In this document: piece by piece, positions 36,040 through 49,170 of the stretch | Numbering within the stretch: position 1 is the first letter of the stretch | Layout: every line of letters begins with the position of its first letter | NCBI RefSeq assembly: GCF_022682495.2 | Contig: NC_071388.1 | Location: forward strand, 175,923,622-175,987,621 | Direction of reading: 5' to 3' | From: Desmodus rotundus | Lineage: Eukaryota > Chordata > Mammalia > Chiroptera > Phyllostomidae | Length of the DNA: 64,000 bases | Translations under genes and position numbers: made by a program | Notes under the pieces: model-generated | What the model saw: only the letters and a program-made list of their open reading frames with translations | Told to the model about the DNA's origin: nothing | The model's database searches: none

Positions 36040-36985
36040 TTTGATTAGAGATAGAGTTACTGAACAGAGAGGGATTCAGGCACCTGCTGCCAAACACAAG
36101 AATATAACAAAAGTTGGCAGGGGAGGGAAAAGGCCTTTATTAAAATGTTGCTCAGTTTGGTAGGGCAGGAAACTTCTCAGCTCCAGAAAGAACCCAGTCA
36201 CCCCCAGAACCAGAGACAGTATCCAGAAACCCCACTCCATCCTTATCTGTCCTTCTGGAACCCCAGGCTGCTACACAGATGGCTCTCTGGTTTCAGTCTC
36301 CCTTCCTGGAGTGTGCTTGTGGGGCTGACATTGCCATCAGCACACAGCAGCTTCCCAAGACAGGGCCAGGGCCTGCTGCTGGCCACTGCAGCCTGTCATG
36401 CAGGGGCTCCATCTGTGGGGTCCTGTGCCTGCAGCTGCTTGTTGCCTCAGGGCTGGAGTGCTCTCTCCCCCTGTATGTCTGTGCACTGATCTCAGAGGCA
36501 GAGAAGAGCACAGTCGCAGACCTTCCGTGTTGTGCGGTGTAGTGGCATCCTGTGGGCCACCGCCAGGGCACATATTTCCGGGATGCGGGACTCAGCTTTG
36601 GTGCAAGTTGGCCCCCAACCAGGCTAGCAAGCAAAAAGAGAAAGGCCAAGACTCTGTTTGCACTCTGTTTAAATCTTCAGTCCCAAAGTTCCAAGTGCTC
36701 CAGAAGCTAGCTGGAGGGTTTTTTCCCTCTGACCAAACATTTCACTAGCCTGGAGCAAACTCTGTTCAAGCTTCCTCCTGCTGTGCTATGCTGGCATGCT
36801 GGTTTCATTTACCCTTTCCCTGGGGGTAGGAAGATCTGTCCCACACTATAGTGCAGTCTCAGCCCTGCCGCCTCTGGAGTTCCCTGTGACCCCCTCCTTT
36901 CTCTGGGGAACACAGGCTGTCACAAACCACCTTGGGGGTCCCTTCCCATTCCCCAGCTGTCTCACCAGATCCCTATGCGTCAATA
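36040..36985 (-). mobile_element. GC-rich LTR-like block, minus strand
   Basis: An almost 1-kb GC-rich island with sharp edges in AT-rich DNA. It has a minus-strand AATAAA (TTTATT at about 36,137) near its left edge, then CAG/CTG-rich sequence, as for an LTR pointing left. The several overlapping frames (36,145-36,748) on both strands reflect high GC and few stops, not genes; none has a recognised domain. The exact ends and a target duplication were not found. Confidence 0.45.
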
Positions 36986-37206
36986 GCATTTTTTATTTTC
37001 CAATATCTTACTTAAAATATATTTTATTATGTGTTTTTAGTGTAATGGAATTATGGCTTGATAATACAGTGCATGCATCTGTGACTTTAGAAAAAATGTT
37101 GTGCGCTTGCAGTTAATGTACATCATTGCCTTGCTAGAAGAGTTGTGTAAATCCACTTCTGCTCATCAGTCTGCGATGCATTACACAGGGGGAGCAAACG
37201 AACAAC
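36986..37206. other. AT-rich spacer
   Basis: No feature. Confidence 0.3.
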
Positions 37207-37535
37207 AAATCACACTAAGCAAAATAAGTCAGACGGGAAAAGTCAAGAACCACATGATTTTACTCATATGTGGGGTATAATGCTGGAAGCAATAAAGGAA
37301 CATGCAAGGGAGACACAGGCACAACTGTACTGGGGTTACTAGACGGGAAGGAGGTGAGGTGGGGGGTAGTAAAAGGTAAAGTGGGTCAAATACATGGTGA
37401 TGGAGGAGATTTGACTTTGGGTCATAAGCAAACAATGCAATATATAGACGATGTGCCATAGAATTGTACACTTGAAACTTACATAATTTCATTAACCAGT
37501 GTTACCACAATCGATGTAATAAATGATTTTTAAAA
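37207..37535 (+). mobile_element. Old L1 3' end (3' UTR)
   Basis: 'cactaagcaaaataagtcag', 'attttactcatatgtgg', 'gaattgtacacttgaaactt', then 'tgttaccacaatcgatgt' and a weak A-rich end. It is the last ORF2 codons plus 3' UTR of an older L1 subfamily, strongly truncated. Confidence 0.72.
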
Positions 37536-37609
37536 TCTAGTTTACAACAAATGAACTTCAAGTAAGTATTGATGTTACATAGCTCAAATACTTCTCTGAT
37601 CCAAGTCTT

Positions 37610-38860
37610 TTTTCATTCGATTTATTGGGGTGATATTGGCTACTAAGATTATATATGTTTCCAGTGTACATTTTCATGATACATAGTGGGCATATCACAA
37701 TGTGTGCCCACCATTCAAAGTCAGATCATCTTCCGTCACCATAGATTTGACCCCCTTTGCCTCCTGAAACCACCATAATGTTGTCTGTGTCTATGAGGTT
37801 TTGGGGTTTTTTTCTAGTTTTCTTGTTTGTCCATTTGTTGCCTTCAGTTTTGTATCCCACACGTGAGTGAAATCACGTTGTTCTTTAACTTTTCCTGACT
37901 GATTTACTTTGCTTAGCATGATAGTCTCAAACTGCATCTATGTTCTTACAAATGGCAGTATTTCATCTTCTTTTATGGCTGAGTGGTATTTCATTGTACA
38001 TGTGCCACATCTTTTTCATTCAATCATCTATTGAAGGGTACTTTGGTTGTTTCCATATCTTGGCCACCATGAATAATTCTGAAGAAAAGGATGCATATAT
38101 CTTTGTGAACAAATGTTTTCAGTTTTGGGGGGCACAACCCCCCAAGAAGGGGTAGCTGGGTTACATGCTAACTCTATTTTTAATTTTTTGAGAACTCTCC
38201 ATACTGTTTTCCATAGTGGCTGTACAAGTTTACACACCCACCAGCAGTGAATGAGGATTCCTTTTTCTCCACAACCTCTCCAGCACTTGTTACCACTTGA
38301 CTTGTTGATCCTAATCATTCTAACAGATGTGAATGGTATCTCACTGTAGTTTTCATGTGAATTTCCAAAGAGCTAATGAAGTTGAGTATCTTTTTCATAT
38401 ATTTGCTAGCCATTTGTATGTCTCCTTGGGAGCAGAGTCTGTTCAGGTATTCTGCCAATTTTTTTTAATTGAATTGTTTATTTTCTGTTGAGTTGTATGA
38501 GTTCTTTATGTATTTTGTATATTGATCCCTTGTAAAAGCTGTTGTTTGTAAATATCTTCTCTCATTTGGTTGGTTGCCTATTTGTTTTGTTGGCAGTTTC
38601 TTTTACCGTGCAGAAGCTTTTTAGTTTGATATAGTCCTCTTCCTTTATTTTTGCCTTTAGTTCCCTTGCTTTTCAGGTCAAATTCATAAAACCTTCTCTA
38701 AGACCAAGATTCATAAGTTTATTACCTATGTTTTTTATGTAATTTATTGTTTCAGGTCTTATATTTAGGTCTTTGATCCATTTTGAGTTAATTTTTATGT
38801 ATGGGGACAAAGAGTAGTCTAGTTTTTCACAGGTCTTCTTCATTTTAGTGTCCAGGCTAC
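37610..38860 (-). mobile_element. Old L1, 3' half of ORF2 and 3' UTR, minus strand
   Basis: The plus strand is the reverse complement of L1. Frame 38,318-38,028 (minus) encodes the end of ORF2p with a CWRGCGEKG...HCWW cysteine motif, and the segment to 38,860 continues upstream into the reverse transcriptase thumb area with stops. The 3' UTR occupies about 37,610-37,900. It is an older subfamily, 5'-truncated, with numerous frame breaks. Confidence 0.85.
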
Positions 38861-39424
38861 AGAAGCAACCTGAGACACACCACCGACACTACATCAGACA
38901 GAAGACCTTGGAACGAGGCACAGGCTCTCAGTTTTCATGTGTGGATGTCTACCACTCCCGACCGACAATTCTCTGAACAAAGCAACTCACATGTCAGAGT
39001 CTGATGTCAGTGGGCAGGAAAGAATTTATCTCATAAAGATAGGTAGTAAATATTTAGAAAAAAAGGACAGAATCATATGAGACCACTTATAGGTCCACAA
39101 CTCTATAAGTAAAGCTTGTTATTCAGTTTTTATATCTAAGCTAGTTTTTGCTACTTTCAGTCTATATTAGTTTAGAGATGTTTTATAATCCCCATAATAT
39201 TTGTGACTTTAAAAATATATTCTGTTGTTTCATTTATTTTAATCATATTTCAGAGCTATCTTTCTGGCTTTATTCCAGGTAACAATCGTTATATTTTCTA
39301 GGTAGAATCAATCATTTCATCAACACAGAGACCTTATAAACTCTAGTGAAGCTTTTGGCCACATATTTTTTGATATTCTTTTAAAACAATGTTTATATTT
39401 CTATCCAAGACTATTCTGAGTTTA
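38861..39424. other. Unassigned sequence
   Basis: 38,870-39,060 is less AT-rich and may be part of an LTR or old repeat; I could not name it. The remainder is AT-rich. Confidence 0.35.
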
Positions 39425-39795
39425 CTTGGTATCTTAGTCATTTGAGGTTGCTATAACAAAAGTGCCGTGGACTGTGTGGCTTAACCAACAATTCATACCT
39501 CACAGTTCTGGAGGCTGGGAAGTTCCAAGATCAAGGCACGGGCAGATCCCATCTCTCACCAGGACCAACTTTCTGGTTTGCAAACGGTCATCTTCTTACT
39601 GTATCTCACCAGGCAGAGAAGGATCAGCTCTATGATGTTCCTTCTTACAAGGACACCACTTACATGTACAAGGGCACCAGCCTCATGACCTAATAACCTT
39701 CCAAATGCCCCGCCTCCAAGGACCCTCGCACTGGGAACTGGGCTTCCACATATGAATTCAGAGGGGTCACAAACATACATTCCAGAGCACTCGGC
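39425..39795 (-). mobile_element. MLT1 MaLR LTR, minus strand
   Basis: 'tgaggttgctataacaaaag', 'cacagttctggaggctggga', 'tcttcttactgtatctcacc', 'ctcatgacctaataacc', 'catatgaattcagaggggtc' in that order is the reverse complement of an MLT1 LTR. The frame at 39,780-39,556 is accidental. Confidence 0.85.
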
Positions 39796-42700
39796 ATTTA
39801 TTTTTCATCTCTTTAATTTTATGTCACTGAATAACATTTAAAACACAACATCTGTTGTGAATAATACAGAGCAGGATTATCTTATTCCAACTGACACCTG
39901 CGGGAAGGCAATTCTCCACGGTGTGTCTATGCATCGCAGCCTCTCTTCAAGGACATTTACCAGCAAACAGCTTACAAAATTGGAGGGACCCTCTCCCTCC
40001 GAGTCAGAGAGTATATTTATTTAAATTCCAGAATAGAGATAATATCTACTTGGGGGCAAAGGATGGGAAGGTAAACCAGTAGCCTCTTACGACTTTGGGG
40101 GTTTCCTGAGCCAGGGTTCTTCAGCCGTGACACGGGTCCACCGGGGCTCCCTCTGCTCCCGCGGCTGTGCTCCTGCTTAGAGGTCACTTGTCTTTAGACA
40201 GATCGTTTTGCACGTGTGCGTATTCTGCGATTATTGGTGTATTTGAACTCTTTCTTTCACAATTTTAAATTAAAATTTGCTATTTTTGTTGAAATTATTT
40301 TTTTAACATTATCTATTGGTTGAATAAATTTTGCCCTTCAGCTCTTCGTTTCACTGATGGTTCGAATGCTAATTATATTTCTGAACCTTTAATGACCCTT
40401 AAGCAAATACACGTTGGGATTGTTTTTAAACAAAGTATAAATTATTGAGTATCTGTATCCACTCAGCTTAAAGAAAAACATGAAAGGTTTATGTAACCTT
40501 TCATGTTTATCAAAGGTTTATCAAATTTGTTAATTAAGAAAACAAGTTTGGTTCCATTAATTTTCTCTATTTCTTTTTTTATTACTTTTTTATTCATTAC
40601 CACTCTAATTTGTATTATTATCTATATTCTACTTGTTTTGGGTTTATTTTGCTCTTCTTTTTCTAGCTCCTTAGTGTGAAAAATAAGATAATTGATGGGA
40701 GGTCTTTTGTGTTTGCTATCACAGGCATTTACAGTTGTTTCTTCTCTTTCCAATTTTTTCTTTTCATTAGATTAATGGGTTTGTTTGCATTTTGTAAATA
40801 AATAATTTTCTATTATGATTAAATTATTAGATTTATAGTTAAAATTTACTTTTTCTAAATGTCTGGAGTATCTATCAAAGTCTTTCATATCTTCATTTTT
40901 TTTACTTTCTTTTGAATATTGGAAATTTGTGAAATGTTATTTTGAGATTTATTTTAAAATAATACTTTTAATAATTTTATGACTCACCACTATTATAACT
41001 GTTCTTTGCATACAACTAAATTTTTCCTGTAAATTGAGTTTATATCTTTATAACATTTTTAAGAGGAATCTATAGTATTTTCAATGTTTCACCATACAAT
41101 GACATTGTAATTTCCCTGAATATACATTAAAATTATTTTATTTTACTCATTTTAGATGTTTCATTCTTGATTTATTACATGCAAAATTATTTGGTTTTGT
41201 CTTTTTCCCTTACCTGAAATATGATAAATATGAATGTAAATTTGTGATAGGTCATTGAAATAAATTATTGATGTTCTCTCTTAAATATATTTTGAATTAG
41301 TATTGGATTACTATTGAATGAATTACTTTTTCTTGTTTGAAAATTCTTATAAGTTGTCTTTGAAATGTTTGCATATCACCTGCAACCTTCTTTTTTTAAA
41401 AAATGGATTTTCATTAATTTATGAGATTTTAATTTGAACTTATATCATCTTAATTAATTGAAAATGATAATCTAGAAGTGATTTTGAGACTGTGAGGATC
41501 AATATGTTAGTGTTTTAAACATCTAGCAAATAGCATACTTAGTCTTTACCTGATTTAATAAGAAATCTTATAATAATTTTCTTATAAATGCCCAATGAGG
41601 GCAGGGAGGACTTTTCTGAGACATATAGAACCAATGTTCTAATGAAATAAGAAATTTTCTTCTAGTCATTAATCCACCTCTTCAATTATATTATTTATCA
41701 GATTATCAATAATTTATTTGACTCATTTGAATTTCACCTGTAATTTATGTGTAAAAAGCATTCTGCATATTATGTAAAACTATTTTAAGCATTTTAGGTG
41801 TTTGTTCTATTTTTTACACATTTCTAAGATTATGATCTCAATGCTCTGCCACTGTTCAAACAATAATATGTACATAAATTTTATAGTATATACACATTTT
41901 TTAAGAAGGATTGAATTTTACCTCTAATTACAAAATTTAACAGTAACTATTTTAGAATTAGTGTTCAAAACATGCAAATTCTCATTTTTAAACTTTCTTG
42001 TTGATCCTGCTGTTTACTAATTTTGGAAATTGCAACTTCATATAAAAATAATAATTTTAATTTTTCCATATATAGAGTTTAAAAAATATATTTTCCGATT
42101 TCTAAAATTTATTATTTTAGGGCTACATAATAAAGTCTACTCTTTGTATTAAAAAATCTTAAGTCTTTGAACTAAATATAGCTTCATGGTTGGAAAGGTT
42201 CTTTTTGTCAATCTCAGGCAACTGCTTCTAGCAGGCAATTTGTCATTTGAGAAGTAAGTGGTGCATGACCCAGGTGCAGAGGGAATTGATGGAAAATTAT
42301 GAATCAAGTTAGTAAGAAGGAAAACTCCAAGGTTGGTTTGAAATATCAGGGAGACATGCTCTCAGGAATCATGGGCAGAATTATAGAAACAGTCGGTGTA
42401 AGGCATTAATGAAAACAGTCCTAAGAAATAATACAAAGGTTTATTTGTATTAGGGCTACTATTTAAGGCTAGTGGAATTAAGGCAAAGTCAAATATGAGA
42501 AAGGGAAATTTGAGAAAGTCTTAAAAGGGTAGAATTGACAACAAAATGTAATGCTTTAGTTAGTCTCATTCAAAAAATATTGCCTGACTACTAATTGCAG
42601 AACAATATGTTATACCCTGAAGATAGAAATACTAAATAAAACAAATAAGGTTCATATTCTCATAAATTTACAAGTTAGGAATGCCACAATTAAGAATGGA

Positions 42701-43189
42701 TTCTTTTCTCTTGAGTACATACATGCTGGTCCCTCTCTAAACCATTCTCAACTACAGCCACAGTAGAGAAAATTGAGCAGTTTAATTAGGGTTACAGGGT
42801 AAGTCTTAAATACAAAAGCTGTAGCCAAAATTCAGCAGTTAAGAAAGTAAGATATGAGGTATGGTACAGCTCCAGTTCCTTGCTTCAACATTGATTATTT
42901 TTATTAGAAAGATTGTAAGTGTTATTTGAAAAATGTCATATAAGTAAAAGTGTACAGAGGAAAAGCAAAGTCATCTGTCATCCTACTTACCAGTGACTGC
43001 ACAATTAACATTTTTATGTCTATTTGTTCAGAGGTGATGTGTTCATGTAATGTACATTTGGATATGCTGCTTGGATTTACTATTGTGAATTGTGATTTTT
43101 TAAATTTTCCTACTCCCTCAATTCTCAAATTCAATCACTGTATGTCTTATCCACATGTCTACTAAATACCTTGATCACGGTTGCTGCCC
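39796..43189. other. AT-rich desert with one GC-richer patch and one hairpin
   Basis: 39,890-40,200 is GC-richer, possibly an LTR remnant, but unidentified. 40,476-40,508 is a perfect hairpin (listed separately). 40,200-42,200 is very AT-rich with no open frame of interest. 42,200-43,180 shows no recognisable element; open frames at 42,922-43,165 are overlapping noise. Confidence 0.45.
40476..40508. repeat. Perfect 14-bp inverted repeat with 5-nt loop
   Basis: AAACATGAAAGGTT (40,476-40,489), loop TATGT, then the exact reverse complement (40,495-40,508). No terminator or gene context; most probably a chance or slippage-generated palindrome. Confidence 0.9.
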
Positions 43190-43680
43190 TGTTGCTCAGT
43201 TAGGACACACCGATGTCCAGCTTTTACTGTTGACGCCCATTACTGGCTCCAATGTCTACTCTTGTCCCAGTCTGATCCATTCATCTCTCTGCCACCCAAG
43301 AGATGTTTTAAAGTAGAAAATTAAATGATTATGTCTCTCCTTAGATTAAAAGCTTTTTGTTGTGATATCCTTTTACATTTGTTTCAATATAAAATTATTA
43401 ACATAGCCTAACATGGCTGGCCTGGCAATCGGTTCTTCTGCAGCCTCTCAGACCATGACCTTCCCTCACTAAACTGGACAACGATCCAGATAAGCTGCTC
43501 ACGGTGACCCAGCATTTAGACAGATGGCGGATGTGCTTCAAACGTTCTTGCAACATGACAACTTTCACTGACCTAATTCTTTGTTATTCTGTGCATTTCA
43601 TCTTGATTTTAATTTTTCATGACTTCCCTAATCCCTGAGACAAGGCTGTACTCTGTAATTCTCTTTAATAATTAACACAC
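43190..43680 (+). mobile_element. L2 LINE fragment (old)
   Basis: Phrases typical of L2 3' sequence occur in order: a pyrimidine-rich CATTACTGGCTCC-like part, 'ctctgccacccaagag', 'ttaaaagctttttgttg', 'tggctggcctggcaatc', 'tgcttcaaacgttcttgc'. It is strongly diverged and the boundaries are approximate. Confidence 0.55.
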
Positions 43681-43734
43681 TTGATGTAACTTATTTTAGG
43701 CTTTTCATTCTCACCGACTTCTTAATTACATTTA

Positions 43735-43889
43735 AAAAACATTGATTTTAGAGAGAGAGATAGAAAGAAACATCAATTTTTCCCCACTTATTTATGCATT
43801 CACTGGCTGCTTCTTACATGTGCCCTGACTGGAGTTCAAACACACAACCTTGACATATAGCTCTGACCAACGGAGCTCCCTGGCCAGGG
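43735..43889 (-). mobile_element. VES-type SINE (copy 3), minus strand, short and diverged
   Basis: It ends TGGCCAGGG on the right (reverse complement of the SINE head). 'gccctgactggagttcaaac' covers the box-B region, and AGAGAGAGATAG plus a T-rich left edge form the body and tail. It has internal deletions compared with copy 1. Confidence 0.8.
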
Positions 43890-46800
43890 TTCTAAGTTTC
43901 ATTTTTAAGTAACGTATATTGTTTGCTGATGTATTTTCACTCAGTAAATGTCTGTTGATTGAGTTGGTACTCTTATTATAAACCAATTATCATATATTTT
44001 AGACTTACATATTAACAAATATGTCTACATATATTATTATATTATACTGATGATTTTACTATATTTTATTAAGCAGCTTCTTCTTAAACATAGGCAATTC
44101 CCATCTTGATACAATTGTAAACAATGCTGTAATGAGCAATTTATATATTTGCCCTATTTATATTTTAATTTATTTACTTAAGTATATGCATTTGATGTAG
44201 AATGGTTAGCTAAAGTGTATAGATGTTTTTATTTTGATACATACATTTAAAAGACATTGCCAAAATAATCTCAATACTAGCAATAAATATATCAATTTAC
44301 TTTCACATTAGCAGCTTTTAAAGGGCAATGGCCACAAGGACATGGCTTCTGCAGGCTGTTGTGAGTCTTCTGTGATGCAGTTCTTTTGCTTCATTCTGAA
44401 GTAATATTTTATATACTCTCAATTTCACACTGAGTTTAAAATTTAACCCTTTGTTCAATAAACATACAAGCTATTTTTATAATGATGATAATAATAATAA
44501 CAACAACAATAATGACAGTAATAAGTACCAACAGTAGTATTAGAAGAAGCAGGACAGGAGGTACAAAAAATGGCAGCAGTAATATAAAAATCCTTCTGAA
44601 TTTGAACAATATCACCATTGCAAGCCTTTGGCAATCCATGCTATTCTATTGCAGTAGGAATTCTCTTAAACATTTGTAGACAAGTCCTGTCATAGCACTA
44701 GGAATTATCGAGCACTAAAATGCGTTGCTGAACATCTATTGAAGGACAAGAAGCCAAAGAATAGGCAAATTATTTTAAGAAAAGTACATGCAAAACACGG
44801 TGGACAGAAAAGTCTTTGCAATGTCTCTAATAGCCTGTTACTTAAATCTTTGAATGCATTGCACCGCACTCCAAAACACTCTTACTTAATCATTATACCT
44901 TTGAAATGGCCAAAACTCTCTCTTTAAGATTATGACCTTTCTTTACTTCTCTTCAGTATGCCTAAAATACTGTAATTACTGCATAAATAACAGTAATAAT
45001 GCTTTACAAATGGAAACTTCTTTTTCACATTAAGATTATATTGCTAGATTATTTCCATTTCATTTTTCTTGCATGGCCAATGTTTCCTTTTGCAATATTT
45101 GCATGACATTTAAAAACACAAATAATTACAACAAAGTAGAATGGCAGTTTGTTTGAGATTTTGTAGAAAAAAAACAAATAATCTAGGAATACAAATAAAA
45201 GATCTATGGAAAAAGTAATATATATAATATATAACATAAAATATATCATGTAAAAATCTGTAAACTATTCTTATTCTTTTTCATAGATATTGTACAAATT
45301 AAAAATGTACAAAATTGTTTAAATATGTATTAAACAGAATGCAGAGTAGTTCATAGAATTAAAAAATCAGTAGGACTTATTTGTGGGGATGGGGTCTTGA
45401 AAAATTCTAATTTGACTTAGTAGAATTCTTGTTTGGGCATACCTATAGATTTTATATCATAACAAAACATTTAAGACTATAATAAATTATTTTATTCAGT
45501 ATTTTCCACTTCTATCAAATATGTTTAACATTTATGTACCTTGTTAAATATAAAATAAAAAAATAAACATAAGGCCTTATCATGTTATTGTATACATTTA
45601 AAAAACTTTGAAGTTCTCTGATAAAGGTAGTATTGAGGTTTATTTCATTTTGATTCCTGTTATAGGTGCTGGATACCCTGGTATTGACTTCAGCTGTGAG
45701 CCGTGCTCCCAGTAGAATTGATTTATGGTACACTCCGTTGCTATCCAGACAGTTTCCAGCAAAGTGACAAAGAAGTTCTGCTTCTATACCCATTTAATCA
45801 ATGGACAGCAAAGCGAGACCAGACAAAACAAAACCCTTTTACTGAAGGTGACTAGATACTAAATGTCATGCTGTGTGCGTGTGAAAATAAATAGTGGACA
45901 CATATACATTGTTAACTGACATTATAAGGTGCATCCCAAAAGACCAATTTATACCTGGCACAGAGACTATAAGAACTGTTGTTGCATTAAATGCTTTGTT
46001 AAAAAAGTAACTGCTTATACATTTTATGTGAAAGTTAATACCTAAGTTTATAATTTTTGTTTTTTCATTTGTGGGGATAGAGATAGTCACACATTTAAAT
46101 GAGAAATAGTAATTGACTAAATGTGAGAAAATATTCAGGTAGGAAAATGACTGATATCAAGGAAAGTCCAGAAAGGATCCAGCCATGTACTATGGAAAAT
46201 AGAGACTTTCATTGAAGCAGATACAAAATACTTTAATCTATTTTTACATGACCTTCAAATTACACTCATATACATCTGACTGTGTTTGTTCTGAAGTATA
46301 AGAAAAATCACCATGCATAGAACATCATGATAAAAACGTATATTATTTTTATATTAGTAAACAATAAATAATGTAGTACATGGTGGTTAAAATATAAAAA
46401 CTACGGGATTGGGGCAGATAGAGGACAAGGAGTAAAGGAAAGATAGGGTGAGGTCAGATTTTAATGAATTTCTATGCCATAATGACCTCTAAGGAAGACT
46501 AATTCACTGCAAAAAAAATAGGTGATGTACTTGTATTTTGTTTCAGAAATATGTTAGAGGGCAGTGCAGAGCAGAAAGAGACTGAAAGCAGGGTGGGCAG
46601 AGAGAAGTCGGCCACAGTGGTGCATACTGTAGCATCAGGGAGGTCTGCGGGATGGGCAGCAAGTAGAGAATGAAAAAGGTGCAGATTTGTGGGACATTTT
46701 GAATAAAATTTTTAAAACCTGATTACTGATAAAGCAGGAAGGATAAAATAGACGAATTAGCCGAGAGTGTTTCTAAGCTGTCTAGCTCAAGGCTGTAAGT

Positions 46801-48581
46801 AGATTGATCTGCCATTCATTGATTAGACTACGGACTGAAATAGGAAGAAGATCTGGCAGATGAGTAAAAAAAAAAAAAGACTAGGATGTATTTAGTCATG
46901 GGTTTCTTGATTTTGGAATGAATGGAAAAATATCAAATAAACCTTCACCTCAGCACCATTCCTGATAGGATCAAACTGGAATCATCATGGCAGATTAATT
47001 ACATTAGACTACATAGAGACAGAATTACATTTTGGGTATAGATTTGCCTTCTTTGCATACAACACATGTGACAGTACTATTACTCATAGACTTACAGAAT
47101 ATCATATTCATCACCATGTCATGTCACATCACATTGTCTGCCAGGGAAGAGATGGCAAAGGAAGTGCGACAGTACACTTCCTGTATGGAGTTCACTGCTT
47201 TTATCATGTGCTCCATCAATTGGAAGCACTTGGCTTGGAACAACAATGTAATGACCTGCACAACTCTCAGTTAGGGTTACAGATGGCTTATATGAATCTC
47301 TTGCATTGGGATCTCAGCCTTCATAATGAAATGTTTATCTAAAGTCAGTAACCAATATATAATGCAGTATCCCCATAGCCAGAAACAAGAATCCCCAAAC
47401 TAATAGCAAGTTTAGGAGTAGTTTCTCTCATCATTTTACTTAATAATCTATTTGAAGAATGTTTGTCCCTGTTTCCATTACCTTAAACTTGTGCTTATAG
47501 GTCATTGTTCCCAAAGGAAGCTTGCATCCATCATGGACTCCAAAAACTATTCAAATAAATTGGAAACTGAAAAATACCCTTTATAATTTGACATTCCTTA
47601 TTCAGATTAAATAACAAATCAACATGAAACCTATGGTGCTGATTGATCCTGATTACCAGGGAAAATTGTGTTGTTGGTACCTAGCAGAGAACAGGACAAC
47701 TGTTTGGAAATCAAAAGAAATTCACTGTGATTTTTCCTAGAGTTCTCTTTCACAATATGTTCAATGGAGAACTGTTGTTTCTACTAAAAAATGGCCAGCA
47801 GTATCAATTTCTGCAGGAATAATACTTTGGGTCAAGCACCCAATTTATCTGTGGTATAGGAAAAGGTAAGGGTGATAGGGAATGATTAGTGTCTATTATT
47901 ATTTAGATACCTACAGATGTCTATTTTTACTAATTTATGCTTCATGACCAACTAGGAAGCCCAGGAATATAGCAGCTATATATTTTATAGCATGTATATT
48001 TTCTTCCTGTTCTCACTGCCTTCTCTAAAGAACAACAGTGGAAACAAATTAATAGCACCCATGCTGATAAAGTCGCTGGCAGTTGACTGTATTATCCTGA
48101 GATGGAGATAAAAATTTTTACCTGAAAAAAGGACAAGAGTGGAAAAGCTAAGGGGATGAACTGGTGGAATTCACCAGATCTTCCATTTGTGACACTAAGT
48201 CTACTCTCCACCTTTCTCCTGCCTTCTGCCCTGGGGAGCTGAGCTTGTTGGCTTTCGGTTTTACTTAGCCATTGCAGAGTCCTGGTAGGAAACCCCTGTT
48301 GGGGGGATTGGATTGATGTATATATATTTACTCCGTTTTTATGTCCCTGGGAGGTATTTGGTATTTGTGTGTCTCCTAGATGGATGTCATTACTTCTTTC
48401 AACACAACTTTCTCTTTGCAGGTTCTGCGAGCCACGTTCTTCCCGTGCCTGAGATATTTAGTTCCTCTGCTATTAGGTAAATGAAAGCTGCTCTGTTGTG
48501 AGTATTTGTGGATGCCTGAACTATTTCTTGTGGTTCAAACAATCCTTACACCTTGTGAATAGTCTCACTGTAAAGAATACA
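43890..48581. other. AT-rich sequence with a trinucleotide microsatellite
   Basis: 44,481-44,530 is an ATA/ATG/ACA microsatellite. 46,540-46,900 has the style of an old interspersed repeat but is unnamed. 48,190-48,570 is less AT-rich, includes an exon-like 55-nt stretch (48,422-48,476) that I rejected, and probably belongs to an old repeat. No gene supported. Confidence 0.45.
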
Positions 48582-49160
48582 GAATTCCACTGCTGGGACT
48601 ATATCCTAAGAAACCTGAAACACCAATCCAAAAGAACCTATGCACTGCAATAACAGCACAATTTACAGTAGCCAAGTGCTGGAAGCAACCTAAGTGCCCA
48701 TCAGTAAATGAATGGATCAAAAAAACTATGGTACATCAACAAGATGGAATACTATGCAGCAGGAAGAAAGAAGGAGCTCATACCATTTGTGTTAGCATGG
48801 ATGGAACTGGAAAGCATTATGCTAAGTGAAATAAGCCAGGCAGTGAAAGACAAATACCATATGATCTCACCTATAAGCGGAACCTAATCAACAAAACAAA
48901 CAAGCCAGCAAAATATAACCAGAGACATTGAAATTAGGAATAAACTGACAATAACCAGAGGGGAAGGTGGGAGGGCATAATGTGGGGGAAATGGGGAATG
49001 GTTTTCTGGAACATCTATAAAGGACACCTGGACAAAACCAAGAGGGGGTGGGATCATGGGTGGGAGGTGGGGGTGGCTGGGGTGGGGGCAGTGGTGGTGG
49101 GAAAATGGAGACAACGGTACTTGAAGAACAATTAAAAAAATAAATATATAAAACAAAAAG
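48582..49160 (+). mobile_element. L1 3' end, 5'-truncated, with target duplication
   Basis: It begins 'gaattccactgctggga' inside ORF2 and runs through the ORF2 stop and a G-rich 3' UTR to an AAATAAATATATAAAAC tail. It is flanked by AAAGAATACA (48,572-48,581) and AAAGAACACA (49,161-49,170), a target duplication with one difference. It belongs to the same lineage as the young L1 but is older: a codon gap and several substitutions are visible against it. Confidence 0.85.
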
Positions 49161-49170
49161 AAAGAACACA

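Noticed and set aside
36145..36748. Overlapping open frames of about 70-118 codons on both strands
   Set aside because: They come from locally high GC. No domain, no consistent frame, and the block is better explained as LTR-like.
48422..48476. 55-nt exon-like stretch after TTTCTCTTTGCAG and before GTAAAT
   Set aside because: Two frames are open and the surrounding sequence (48,190-48,570) has the look of an old interspersed repeat, so evidence for a host exon is weak.
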